NCBI GenBank assembly: GCA_964609965.1
Contig: CAZSTS010000010.1
Location: forward strand, 7,159 to 71,158
DNA: 64,000 nucleotides
Direction of reading: 5' to 3'
Source: JAHJDR01 sp964609965
Lineage (GTDB): Bacteria > UBA10199 > JADGCS01
Part shown: positions 51,229 to 59,060 of the stretch, in pieces
How positions within the stretch are numbered: position 1 is the stretch's first letter
Layout of the letters: each line of letters opens with the position of its first letter
Translations under genes and position numbers: made by a program
Notes under the pieces: generated by a model
Database searches by the model: none
The model's input: only the letters and a program-made list of their open reading frames with translations
What the model was told of the DNA's origin: nothing

Positions 51229-51246
51229 CTGGAACTTTAGTTCCAG
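51229..51246. repeat. CTGGAAC hairpin related to the IS200/REP ends
   Basis: CTGGAAC-TTTA-GTTCCAG, a 7-base stem with the same TTTA loop as the outer right hairpin at 2529. Probably a stray copy of the same REP family. Confidence 0.6.
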
Positions 51247-51309
51247 GGATAAGGGGTGGAATCAATATTTTTAATCAAGAGAGTTTATTGCAGGGATGAC
51301 ATTTATCTC

Positions 51310-53139
51310 TTATATTTTTCTCACAGCCCCTTTATTCGCAGATGTGGCGAGTAGGGCATAGGCTTGAAGGGCTTTAGAGACTTTTCTTTCTCGATTTGGT
51401 TTGAACGCTTGAGATCCTTTAGCTTCCATTTCTTGATTTCGCTTTAACAGATCCTTTTCAGAAATTTCTAAGTTGATGGTCCGGTTTGGGATATCAATTT
51501 CGATCTCATCTCCATCTTCAATCAATCCGATCGCACCTTTATCCGCAGCTTCGGGTGAAATGTGGCCTATGGATAAGCCTGCTGTAGCGCCCGAAAAACG
51601 GCCATCTGTAATGAGAGCGCAATCTTTTTCTAGGCCTTTAGATTTCAAATAAGAAGTGGGGTAGAGCATTTCTTGCATGCCAGGACCGCCCTTGGGGCCT
51701 TCATAGCGAATAACAATAACATCACCTTTCTTGATCTGGTCGCCCAGTATCGCTTTGATGGTAGCGTCTTGGCTGTCAAAGGTACGTGCTGGTCCTTTGA
51801 ATTTTAGAAGGCTTTCATCCACGCCAGCTGTTTTTACAACGCAACCATTTTTAGCTATGTTGCCATAAAGAACAGCCAGTCCTCCATCTTTGTTGTAAGG
51901 AGTTTCGGCTGAACGGATACAACCAGATTCTCTGTCATTGTCTAGATTCGCGTAACGACGGTCTTGTGAGCTTCCCTTGATTGAGAATTTGCCTTGAGGT
52001 GCTGCAAGATAAAACTTCTTAACATTGTCATCTGAAGAGCGAAGCATGTCCCAATTTTCAATGGCATCTCCTAATGTTTTTGAATGAACTGTATTTGCAT
52101 CGGTGTATAAAAGGTCGGCACGTTCCAGTTCACCTAAAATTCCAAAAACACCACCAGCACGGTGGACATCCTCAACATGATAAGAAGAAGAGGGTGCTAC
52201 TTTACAAAGTGTGGGAACTTTGCGTGAGAGACGATCAATGTCTTCCATTGTAAAATCAATATCAGCTTCCTGTGCTAGTGCTAAGAGATGAAGAATCGTA
52301 TTTGTGGAGCCGCCCATGGCCATGTCGAGTGCTAAGGCATTTTCAAACGCTTTTTTCGTGGCAATGCTTCGTGGCAGTTGGGAAAAATCTTCATTTTCAT
52401 AATAATTTTTCGTGAGCTCAACAATTTTATGGCTAGCAGTAGTGTAGAGATTTTTTCTATCAGCATGTGTTGCCAAAAGAGTCCCTGTTCCCGGAAGAGA
52501 AAAACCCAGGGCCTCAGTCAGGCAGTTCATAGAATTGGCAGTAAAAAGACCTGAACAAGAACCGCAAGTGGGACAGGCCTTCTCCTCCAGTTTCAATAAA
52601 TCCTGATCACTGACATGAGTGTCAGCTCCAGCAATGAGGGCATCAACAAAGCTTAGGCTTTTTTCTTTTCCATCGATGTTCATTTGGCCAGCTTCCATAG
52701 GGCCGCCAGACACATAAATGCATGGGATGTTGAGTCGTAAGGCAGCCATGAGCATGCCAGGGATAATTTTGTCACAATTGCCAATAAGAACTAGTGCATC
52801 AGCTGAGTGTGCGTTGATCATGTATTCTACAGAGTCGGCAATGAGTTCGCGAGAGGGGAGGCTGTACAACATGCCATCATGTCCCATGGCAATGCCATCA
52901 CAAATGGCAATGGTATTAAATTCTTTGGCGATTGCACCAGCTTTTTGGATTTCTTCTCTAATACATTTTCCAACTTCATCTAAGTGGACATGACCAGGAA
53001 CAAACTGACTAAAAGAATTTGCAACAGCTATGATGGGTTTATCGAAATGCTCTGATTTAACACCTGTGGCACGCCAAAGGGCTCTCGTGCTTGCCCAGTT
53101 TCTGCCTTTGGTTATTTTATTTGAGCGATAGGGAATCAT
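51310..53139 (-). CDS. ilvD: Dihydroxy-acid dehydratase
   Basis: 609 residues from ATG 53139. Fe-S cysteines in NCDKIIPGM and CPTCGSCSGLFTANSMNC, then GGSTNT, the IRYEGPKGGPGM motif and DGRFSGATAGLSIGHISPEAA. Converts dihydroxy-acids into the keto-acids of Ile, Val and Leu. The start overlaps the stop of the upstream exported-protein gene by four bases (ATGA), so translation is coupled; an upstream in-frame start at 53184 would overlap that gene far more. Confidence 0.96.
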   Translation of the reverse strand: MIPYRSNKITKGRNWASTRALWRATGVKSEHFDKPIIAVANSFSQFVPGHVHLDEVGKCIREEIQKAGAIAKEFNTIAICDGIAMGHDGMLYSLPSRELIADSVEYMINAHSADALVLIGNCDKIIPGMLMAALRLNIPCIYVSGGPMEAGQMNIDGKEKSLSFVDALIAGADTHVSDQDLLKLEEKACPTCGSCSGLFTANSMNCLTEALGFSLPGTGTLLATHADRKNLYTTASHKIVELTKNYYENEDFSQLPRSIATKKAFENALALDMAMGGSTNTILHLLALAQEADIDFTMEDIDRLSRKVPTLCKVAPSSSYHVEDVHRAGGVFGILGELERADLLYTDANTVHSKTLGDAIENWDMLRSSDDNVKKFYLAAPQGKFSIKGSSQDRRYANLDNDRESGCIRSAETPYNKDGGLAVLYGNIAKNGCVVKTAGVDESLLKFKGPARTFDSQDATIKAILGDQIKKGDVIVIRYEGPKGGPGMQEMLYPTSYLKSKGLEKDCALITDGRFSGATAGLSIGHISPEAADKGAIGLIEDGDEIEIDIPNRTINLEISEKDLLKRNQEMEAKGSQAFKPNRERKVSKALQAYALLATSANKGAVRKI

Positions 53140-53777
53140 TTTGATTCTTCTTGTTCTTGCTCGTCGAGTTTCACAAGTATCCAATTTTTGTGAACATCAT
53201 TCTTGCCGTATTTTTTTGGTTTAAGAGATTGGTTTGTTTGAGAAACGAGGATCTGCCATTTGCTAAAGTTTTTCCCATATTTCTCTGTGCTTACATCAGC
53301 ACCAGGTTCAAAGATTCTGTCAAAGTTGATGTTGAGAGAATCATCTTTGATAAATATCCTGCCTTTTGTGTATCGGCGGATTTTACGGCTTGGTGTTGTG
53401 AGGGCGAATTCAATTGTATCGTTTGGTTTAGCTTTTGCGAGGGCATCTGACACATGAGTTGCTAATAGGTTCGCTTGCCTTTGGCTAAATATTTTAGTGG
53501 GGCCTGACCAATCAAAAAACGAAAATTTAGAATATTTATACTTAACTTGAGATAAAATTTCTTTGAGTTCATCTAGGGTGATTGTGTGAGGGTGAGAGTA
53601 GAGATCAGCCTCTTTCTTAATTCTTTTGCTCTTGAGATAAACAACCTCTCTTTTATTTTTATAAATGTATTCCTTTTTTCCAGCATATGAAGGCGAAATA
53701 CTTAATACGTTAAATAGGAATATAAATAATACGGTAAAGGCTATAGTGAAAATTGATTTTTTATATGAATTTAGCAT
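53136..53777 (-). CDS. Exported protein of unknown function, upstream of ilvD
   Basis: 213 residues from ATG 53777 with GAGGATA. Signal peptide (KSIFTIAFTVLFIFLFNVLSISPSYA). The mature part is Lys-rich and beta/alpha mixed (DWSGPTKIFSQRQANLLATHVSDALAKAKPNDTIEFAL, then RRYTKGRIFIKDDSLNINFDRIFEPG). The ANLLATHVSDALAK... segment recalls lipoproteins of the TPM or OmpA-linked kind, but I do not assign a family. Overlaps ilvD by four bases. Confidence 0.65.
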   Translation of the reverse strand: MLNSYKKSIFTIAFTVLFIFLFNVLSISPSYAGKKEYIYKNKREVVYLKSKRIKKEADLYSHPHTITLDELKEILSQVKYKYSKFSFFDWSGPTKIFSQRQANLLATHVSDALAKAKPNDTIEFALTTPSRKIRRYTKGRIFIKDDSLNINFDRIFEPGADVSTEKYGKNFSKWQILVSQTNQSLKPKKYGKNDVHKNWILVKLDEQEQEESK

Positions 53778-54108
53778 GTATATCCTCATAGTTTGTTGTT
53801 TTGCATCTGATATCACCGTGTGGGGAGATGTCAACTAGCAACATCCTTTCATGCCTATTTAGAAAAAAAGAAGAAGGGGACACGTCTTGATTAAGAATAG
53901 CTTAGGATTATGCGGCAAATGATTATCAATTTGAGATAAATGCTGCTGTCTAATTCAAATTGATATTTCTTTTGCACAACAGCAACTTAAATATCGATAA
54001 AATTCAACTATTTACGCTATTATTTATTATGGAGCCGTGGCACAGCAATTGCATATTGTTTTGGCAGGTATATTTAGGGTGTTATTCAGAGCTAAGAAGG
54101 GATCTAAA
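53778..54108. other. Spacer with no recognised feature (331 bases)
   Basis: AT-rich, contains a short near-repeat AGATGTCAACTAGCAACATC. No gene and no heptamer array. It must carry the divergent promoters of the two neighbouring exported-protein genes; I could not place them. Confidence 0.4.
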
Positions 54109-56640
54109 ATGAAAAAACTATTATATGTATTTTTATTCTTTGTTATTTTGCCATTACTTTTTCAGTGTGGAGGAAACGGTTCAGGCAATGCTAGTAACGA
54201 AAGCAATCTTTATTTTAATCCTACCCCTGAGTGCGGTTCTGTAACTTTCAAAGTACCAAGCTACCTCAGTGCTAGTGATGGTGTTTTAACAGATAAAGTG
54301 GCTTTGCGTTGGGACCCAGGTGTTGTGATTGAAGATGTTGATCCGTCAAGTGATTCAGGTATGAGTGTTAATGTTTTAGTTGATAGCAAAAATGTTATCC
54401 ATGCTTTTTACAAAGAATTTACAACATCTGTAGAGAGTAGCAAGCTCATGCATGCTTATAAAACAGCATCAACATGTTGGACCACCGAGGTTGTGGACGA
54501 TAAAATAGAAAAGGTGTATATGGTTGATGCTGTGGTTGATCAGAATGATGTTTTATATGTTACCTATTCGGCACCGAGTTACGGTGGTGGCATGAAGGTT
54601 AAACATGCCTCAAAAAATTCTTCGGAGTCATGGCAAATAGAAACAGTAATCACTAGAAACAAACTATCAGATTTGAGCCTGGCCATAGCCGAAAACGGAG
54701 ACAAGCATTTAATTTATGTAGGCCATAATTCTATTAGTTATTTGTATCAAAAGTCTGGCACTGCTGATTGGCTAGAAGAAGATTTCCCTAATTTTTATCT
54801 TAGAGGCGGTTATGCAGGGTTAAATAAAATTATAATTGATTCAGGGTCAATATTTATAGCTTCTAAAGTTGCTGGCTTAAGCCTTTTTTCAAAACATGGC
54901 CTTGGTCCTTGGCGCCACGAAGTCGTTACTACTGAATATCTTGGCGGCACACATCCTAATTTTGACCTAATAAAAACCCCCACAAAAACATATTTGTTGT
55001 TTTCTTATGGAGATCATTTTCAAAACAATATGAAAATGGCCTGGAAAGAAGTTGGTGCTATTGGTCCATGGAATATCGAAACTATAGATAATAATGATTA
55101 TGGAACTCACAGTAATATTACGGCAACACAGACTTTGCCAGTGGTGGTTCATGTAAGTTATCATTCAAAAAACACAGGAGTTATTAAGCATGCATGGAAA
55201 GAACTGTATTCTTCTCATTGGAATAATGAGAACATCAGTGGTAACAATTCTGTTGTTGTCTCAGGCATGGATATGACTTTGGATAGCACCCAACAAATAC
55301 ACATTCTTTATTATGACTCCCCAGAACTTAAGTTACGACATATTTATGAGCCAGCTTCGGGATTGGGGTATCAAGTATATAGGCGTGATGTGCCAGGAAC
55401 TGGTGATTGGACAGAGCTTTCAAGCGTAACCGAAACACATTACCTAGATACAAATGTAATTCCAAATCATGTTTATGAATATGCTGCTCAACTAGTTGTA
55501 GACTCAGGAACGAGTGAGATGATTACCGATAGTGGTTCAAGCGCTGCAGCTGGGTTAAAAATAATTGATACAGATAATAAGGTTGGCAGTTGGAATTCAA
55601 TAGAGATAGATAGTAGTGATCGTGCTCATGTGTTGTATTATGATGAAACAGAAAAGAGGCTAAAGCATGCGTGGAAAACAGCTGAAGCAAGTGCATGGAC
55701 CGTTCATACAGTAGATAATGAACATGATGTAAGCAAACACTCAAGCCTAGCTATAGGCAATGATCAAACTGTTCACGCGATATATAATAACGAAACAGCT
55801 ACTGCTCTCATGCATGCCTGGGCTAGTTTTGATGGATCAGCATATAACTGGCAGACTCAAACAATTGTCGAGAAGGATTTTGTTGGGTTATTTAACAGCA
55901 TTGTTGTTGGCCAAGATAACAAACTTCATGTTTCTTACTATTTAGGCGGCGAGGATAGTGCTTTAGAGTATGCACAAGGTGTTTTGAGTGGTGATTCTTG
56001 GGTTTGGACCATACAGAATACAGAAAATCGTGTGGAAATAAGTAAGTGGACCAGTATTGGAATATCAAGTGAAACAGATCAGACACTGTATATATTATTT
56101 TATGACCAGATGCACAGAAGATTGCGTTCAGCAACAGGCACGCTTGGTGCTTCTGGTTATGAATGGAGTGCAAAACTTGTAGATAGGGATGGTGATAAGG
56201 GCAAGTATACAAGCGGCCAAGGCAATCTTGGAAGATATACAAGCTTAAAGGTGAGTCAAAATAATCGTATTCATGTGTCTTATTATGATGTAGAAAATAA
56301 ACGATTAAAACATGCTTGGAAAGATCCTTCTGAATCTGCTTGGCATCTTGAAATAGTAGATAGTCACACGAAGGAAGGTGAGTTTGTTGGAAAATTTACA
56401 AGTTTAGCTATTGCTGATGATGGAGCGGTTTATGTTTCATACTTTGTTTCAGGTAATGAGCATCTTAAACTAGCTATAGGAGCGTGGGATCCCAGCACAT
56501 CTTCGTACACATGGACAACTCAGGACATTGATAATACTCATGGCACAGGCAGGAGTTCTAGTTTAGCATTTGATAGCGCTGGAGATCTGCATATTTCATA
56601 TTACAATGGCAATGGTGAATTGTGGTATCAAAAGTGGTAG
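54109..56640 (+). CDS. Large lipoprotein with HAWK-type beta-propeller repeats
   Basis: 843 residues from ATG 54109. Lipobox LLFQC, Cys20, then a Gly/Asn/Ser linker. About ten repeats of 50-60 residues follow, each with (H)xSYYD or similar, then L(K/M)HAWK and a W..(T/E)xxVD strand; e.g. LKHAWKTAEASAW, LMHAWASFDGSAY, LKHAWKDPSESAW. Around residues 420-470 a fibronectin-III-like stretch (YQVYRRDVPGTGDW, HVYEYAAQLV) separates two groups of repeats. Likely surface-exposed propeller that binds something outside. No enzyme motif. Confidence 0.75.
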   Translation: MKKLLYVFLFFVILPLLFQCGGNGSGNASNESNLYFNPTPECGSVTFKVPSYLSASDGVLTDKVALRWDPGVVIEDVDPSSDSGMSVNVLVDSKNVIHAFYKEFTTSVESSKLMHAYKTASTCWTTEVVDDKIEKVYMVDAVVDQNDVLYVTYSAPSYGGGMKVKHASKNSSESWQIETVITRNKLSDLSLAIAENGDKHLIYVGHNSISYLYQKSGTADWLEEDFPNFYLRGGYAGLNKIIIDSGSIFIASKVAGLSLFSKHGLGPWRHEVVTTEYLGGTHPNFDLIKTPTKTYLLFSYGDHFQNNMKMAWKEVGAIGPWNIETIDNNDYGTHSNITATQTLPVVVHVSYHSKNTGVIKHAWKELYSSHWNNENISGNNSVVVSGMDMTLDSTQQIHILYYDSPELKLRHIYEPASGLGYQVYRRDVPGTGDWTELSSVTETHYLDTNVIPNHVYEYAAQLVVDSGTSEMITDSGSSAAAGLKIIDTDNKVGSWNSIEIDSSDRAHVLYYDETEKRLKHAWKTAEASAWTVHTVDNEHDVSKHSSLAIGNDQTVHAIYNNETATALMHAWASFDGSAYNWQTQTIVEKDFVGLFNSIVVGQDNKLHVSYYLGGEDSALEYAQGVLSGDSWVWTIQNTENRVEISKWTSIGISSETDQTLYILFYDQMHRRLRSATGTLGASGYEWSAKLVDRDGDKGKYTSGQGNLGRYTSLKVSQNNRIHVSYYDVENKRLKHAWKDPSESAWHLEIVDSHTKEGEFVGKFTSLAIADDGAVYVSYFVSGNEHLKLAIGAWDPSTSSYTWTTQDIDNTHGTGRSSSLAFDSAGDLHISYYNGNGELWYQKW

Positions 56641-56951
56641 ACAATGGATTGGTTGACTGAAAATTCTTCTTCAGTCGCTGCGTTGGTAGTTTAATCAACA
56701 GAAACTACGAAAAAGTCAGTATTTAGGTTTCTGGGTCCTGCTCCGGTGCACTATTTTTCATGGAGACAACAATCCTTCATGTCTATTTGCCTTTTCACCG
56801 GGCCCCCAGACCCGACTTCGCGGGCCAGCCCAAGTTCAATAAAAATAGTCATGAAGTGATGTTTAGTATATTCTATAACCAGTGAATATGATTGGTTTAA
56901 TGTAGGGGGAGGAGAAACGGATTGACGAGTCCGTCCGGATGTGAGAAGATG
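56641..56951. other. Spacer before the TetR cluster
   Basis: Contains a GC-rich part around 56725-56835 with the words GGGTCCTGCTCCGGTGCA and CACCGGGCCCCCAGACCC, which pair in part, and a repeated AAAATAGTCATGAAG / CATGAA stretch. It looks like a degraded palindromic element. No gene. Confidence 0.4.
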
Positions 56952-56999
56952 GGGGTGTCATGATGTCAGGACGTCAGGATGTGTTGATGTCAGGAGAAT
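56952..56999. repeat. Drifting octamer array (6 units)
   Basis: Words GGGGTGTC, ATGATGTC, AGGACGTC and AGGAGAAT; the last ones run into the ribosome site of the TetR gene. Confidence 0.88.
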
Positions 57000-57006
57000 G
57001 AGGAAT

Positions 57007-57642
57007 ATGACAGAGGCAAGAAAACAAAAAGATTTCGAACGCAAAGAAAAAACAAGGCGTTCTTTATTAGATGCGGCTATTAAGGTCTTTGCACGCCAAG
57101 GTTATCACAAAACTCTTATCTCCGATATCGTGGCCGAAGCTCAGGTTGGCCAAGGGACTTTTTATCGAAATTTCACAGATAAACGTCAGATCTTTTCGGA
57201 ACTCAAAGATGAATTTATTATCAGCTTGTTAACAGAATTTAGTGAAATGAATGCGCATCTTCCATCAGATTTTGAATCTTATAGAAATGCGTCTGTTCTC
57301 GCCATTATGAATATTTCGTTAAAGCTAGATGAAAACAAAGACTTTGTATTGTGTCTTTTTAATGAAGCACCAGCAATTGATAAAGAATTCTCAAATGAAG
57401 TTTCTGCAATTTATGAAAGGTTTGCACAAGTCGCAAAGCAGTATCTAGACCATGCTATTGAACAAGGTTTTGCAAGACAATGCAATACTCTGATTGTCTC
57501 CGAAGCTATTGTTGGCATGGGCCTTCGTGTGATTCACTTGTGGCTTAATGGAAGTATCAAAGAACTCAGTATTCAAAATCTTGTCGAAGAGATTGTGGAT
57601 TTTGGGTTTATGGGTTTGAAGGTCGAGCCAACGATCCAATGA
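57007..57642 (+). CDS. TetR/AcrR-family transcriptional regulator
   Basis: 211 residues from ATG 57007. Helix-turn-helix in residues about 15-60 (TRRSLLDAAIKVFARQGYHKTLISDIVAEAQVGQGTFYRNFTDKRQIF), then a helical ligand domain. It probably controls the following SDR-RND-ADH genes, 62 bases downstream. Its last six codons lie in an octamer array. Confidence 0.92.
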   Translation: MTEARKQKDFERKEKTRRSLLDAAIKVFARQGYHKTLISDIVAEAQVGQGTFYRNFTDKRQIFSELKDEFIISLLTEFSEMNAHLPSDFESYRNASVLAIMNISLKLDENKDFVLCLFNEAPAIDKEFSNEVSAIYERFAQVAKQYLDHAIEQGFARQCNTLIVSEAIVGMGLRVIHLWLNGSIKELSIQNLVEEIVDFGFMGLKVEPTIQ

Positions 57643-57695
57643 TCCAACGAGCCAATGTTATTTCATTGGAGCGTAGGTGCGTAGGCTCTTAGGAG
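57624..57695. repeat. Inverted pair of drifting octamer arrays
   Basis: Words CGAGCCAA, CGATCCAA, TGATCCAA (57624-57655), then CATTGGAG, CGTAGGTG, CGTAGGCT, CTTAGGAG (57664-57695). It runs from within the TetR gene to 10 bases before the SDR start. Phase is kept across both arms. Confidence 0.92.
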
Positions 57696-57704
57696 CGATA
57701 AATT

Positions 57705-58526
57705 ATGAAGAATTTAAAAAACAAAATAGTTCTCATCACTGGTGGCGCGCGTGGCATTGGCTATTGCACTGCAGAATATTTTGCCAAGTCTGGTTGCCGT
57801 GTTATTATCACCGACATTGACGCCAAAGCTCTCACTCAAGCGAAAAAAAAGCTAAAAAAAGATTATAAAGAGATTTATTCCTACGTTGTCGATATTTCAA
57901 AGAAAACGTCAGTTAATAAACTTAAAAAAAATGTTCTTACTAAATTTAAAACAATTGATGTCCTCATTAATAATGCGGGCATTGGTCATACAGGAGAACT
58001 GGTAGACACAAAACTATCAACTTGGAAAAAACTCATTGATGTCAATCTTTGGGGTGTGCTGAACATGACGTATACTTTTCTCCCCACTCTTATAAAAAAA
58101 CAAAAAGGACATGTAGTAAATGTCTCATCAGGCCAGGCCTTTTTTCGCCTCCCCACATGGGGCGCTTATGCAGCAGTAAAGCTTGCCATGGCTTGTTTTT
58201 CCGAAGTTCTCTATTACGAGATAAAAAAATATCATGTAGATGTTTCCACTGTGTATCCTTTTATGGTGAACACTGGTTTTTATGATGATGCAAAACCAGA
58301 GACCTTTGGGGCAAAACTTTCTATGCGACTCGTACCCTATTATTCCATGAAGCCCGAAACCGTGGCAGAAACCATTTTTAATGCTGTAAAAAAGAAACAA
58401 AAGGTTGAGCGCGTGAGTTTCTTAAATGACATTGCCTATTATGGTCGCGTGGTTCCTTATTTCACGGATACAATGAGTAAAATATCGAACTACATTTTAG
58501 CGAGCAAAGGAGAGCAAGATGGATAA
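57705..58526 (+). CDS. Short-chain dehydrogenase/reductase
   Basis: 273 residues. Nucleotide motif GGARGIG (13-19), NNAGIG, Ser in VSSGQAF and the catalytic pair Tyr155/Lys159 in YAAVK. A C-terminal extension with two hydrophobic parts is typical of SDRs that act on lipid or polyketide substrates. First gene of a four-gene unit; the next start overlaps by eight bases. Confidence 0.9.
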   Translation: MKNLKNKIVLITGGARGIGYCTAEYFAKSGCRVIITDIDAKALTQAKKKLKKDYKEIYSYVVDISKKTSVNKLKKNVLTKFKTIDVLINNAGIGHTGELVDTKLSTWKKLIDVNLWGVLNMTYTFLPTLIKKQKGHVVNVSSGQAFFRLPTWGAYAAVKLAMACFSEVLYYEIKKYHVDVSTVYPFMVNTGFYDDAKPETFGAKLSMRLVPYYSMKPETVAETIFNAVKKKQKVERVSFLNDIAYYGRVVPYFTDTMSKISNYILASKGEQDG

Positions 58527-59022
58527 AATTAGTAATTTCTTAAATATGTTCAAAGAAAATAGAGTTGGCTTTAAAATCGATGAACTCATGACAGGTTATC
58601 ATGAATTTGAAAAAGGTTGCGGTCCAACAGGGCAATATAAAATGGAGTTTCATGCAACTTGGGGACCAAAAGATCTTTCGGAATGGATTAACCCAAAAAG
58701 CAAAAAATTTCTCAAACAACCATTAGATGGACTTGTGACAGTTGAAGGGCTTTGTGTTGATGTACCGTGTCATGGGACCTTTGAGCTGAGATATTTTAAA
58801 GATTATTCCATAAAATATTCATTTGAATTCAAAGTGAACCGAAAAACATATCAATATGTTGGCAAAAAGGTGAATATCAAGCCCTGGAACCTCCTTGTCT
58901 CTCACACAACCTGCTTTGGACGCCTGACCGAAAAGACAACGGGCAAGCTCATTTCAACGTCAGTAACCTACTTTAAACTCAGCTCCATGCCAAAGTTCCT
59001 CACCAGCTTTAGACTGGCTTGA
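58519..59022 (+). CDS. Conserved hypothetical protein in the SDR-RND unit
   Basis: 167 residues. Beta-rich (MEFHATWGPKDLSEWIN, VEGLCVDVPCHGTFELRYF, KYSFEFKVNRKTYQYVGKKVNI, SVTYFKL). The pattern, a small beta domain next to SDR or GMC-type oxidoreductases, is one I have seen in such units but I cannot name its function. Overlaps the SDR gene by eight bases, so it is co-translated with it. Confidence 0.65.
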   Translation: MDKISNFLNMFKENRVGFKIDELMTGYHEFEKGCGPTGQYKMEFHATWGPKDLSEWINPKSKKFLKQPLDGLVTVEGLCVDVPCHGTFELRYFKDYSIKYSFEFKVNRKTYQYVGKKVNIKPWNLLVSHTTCFGRLTEKTTGKLISTSVTYFKLSSMPKFLTSFRLA

Positions 59023-59060
59023 TTTTTAAGGGTCGGCAAGCTACACATCTCAGTCTCCTC

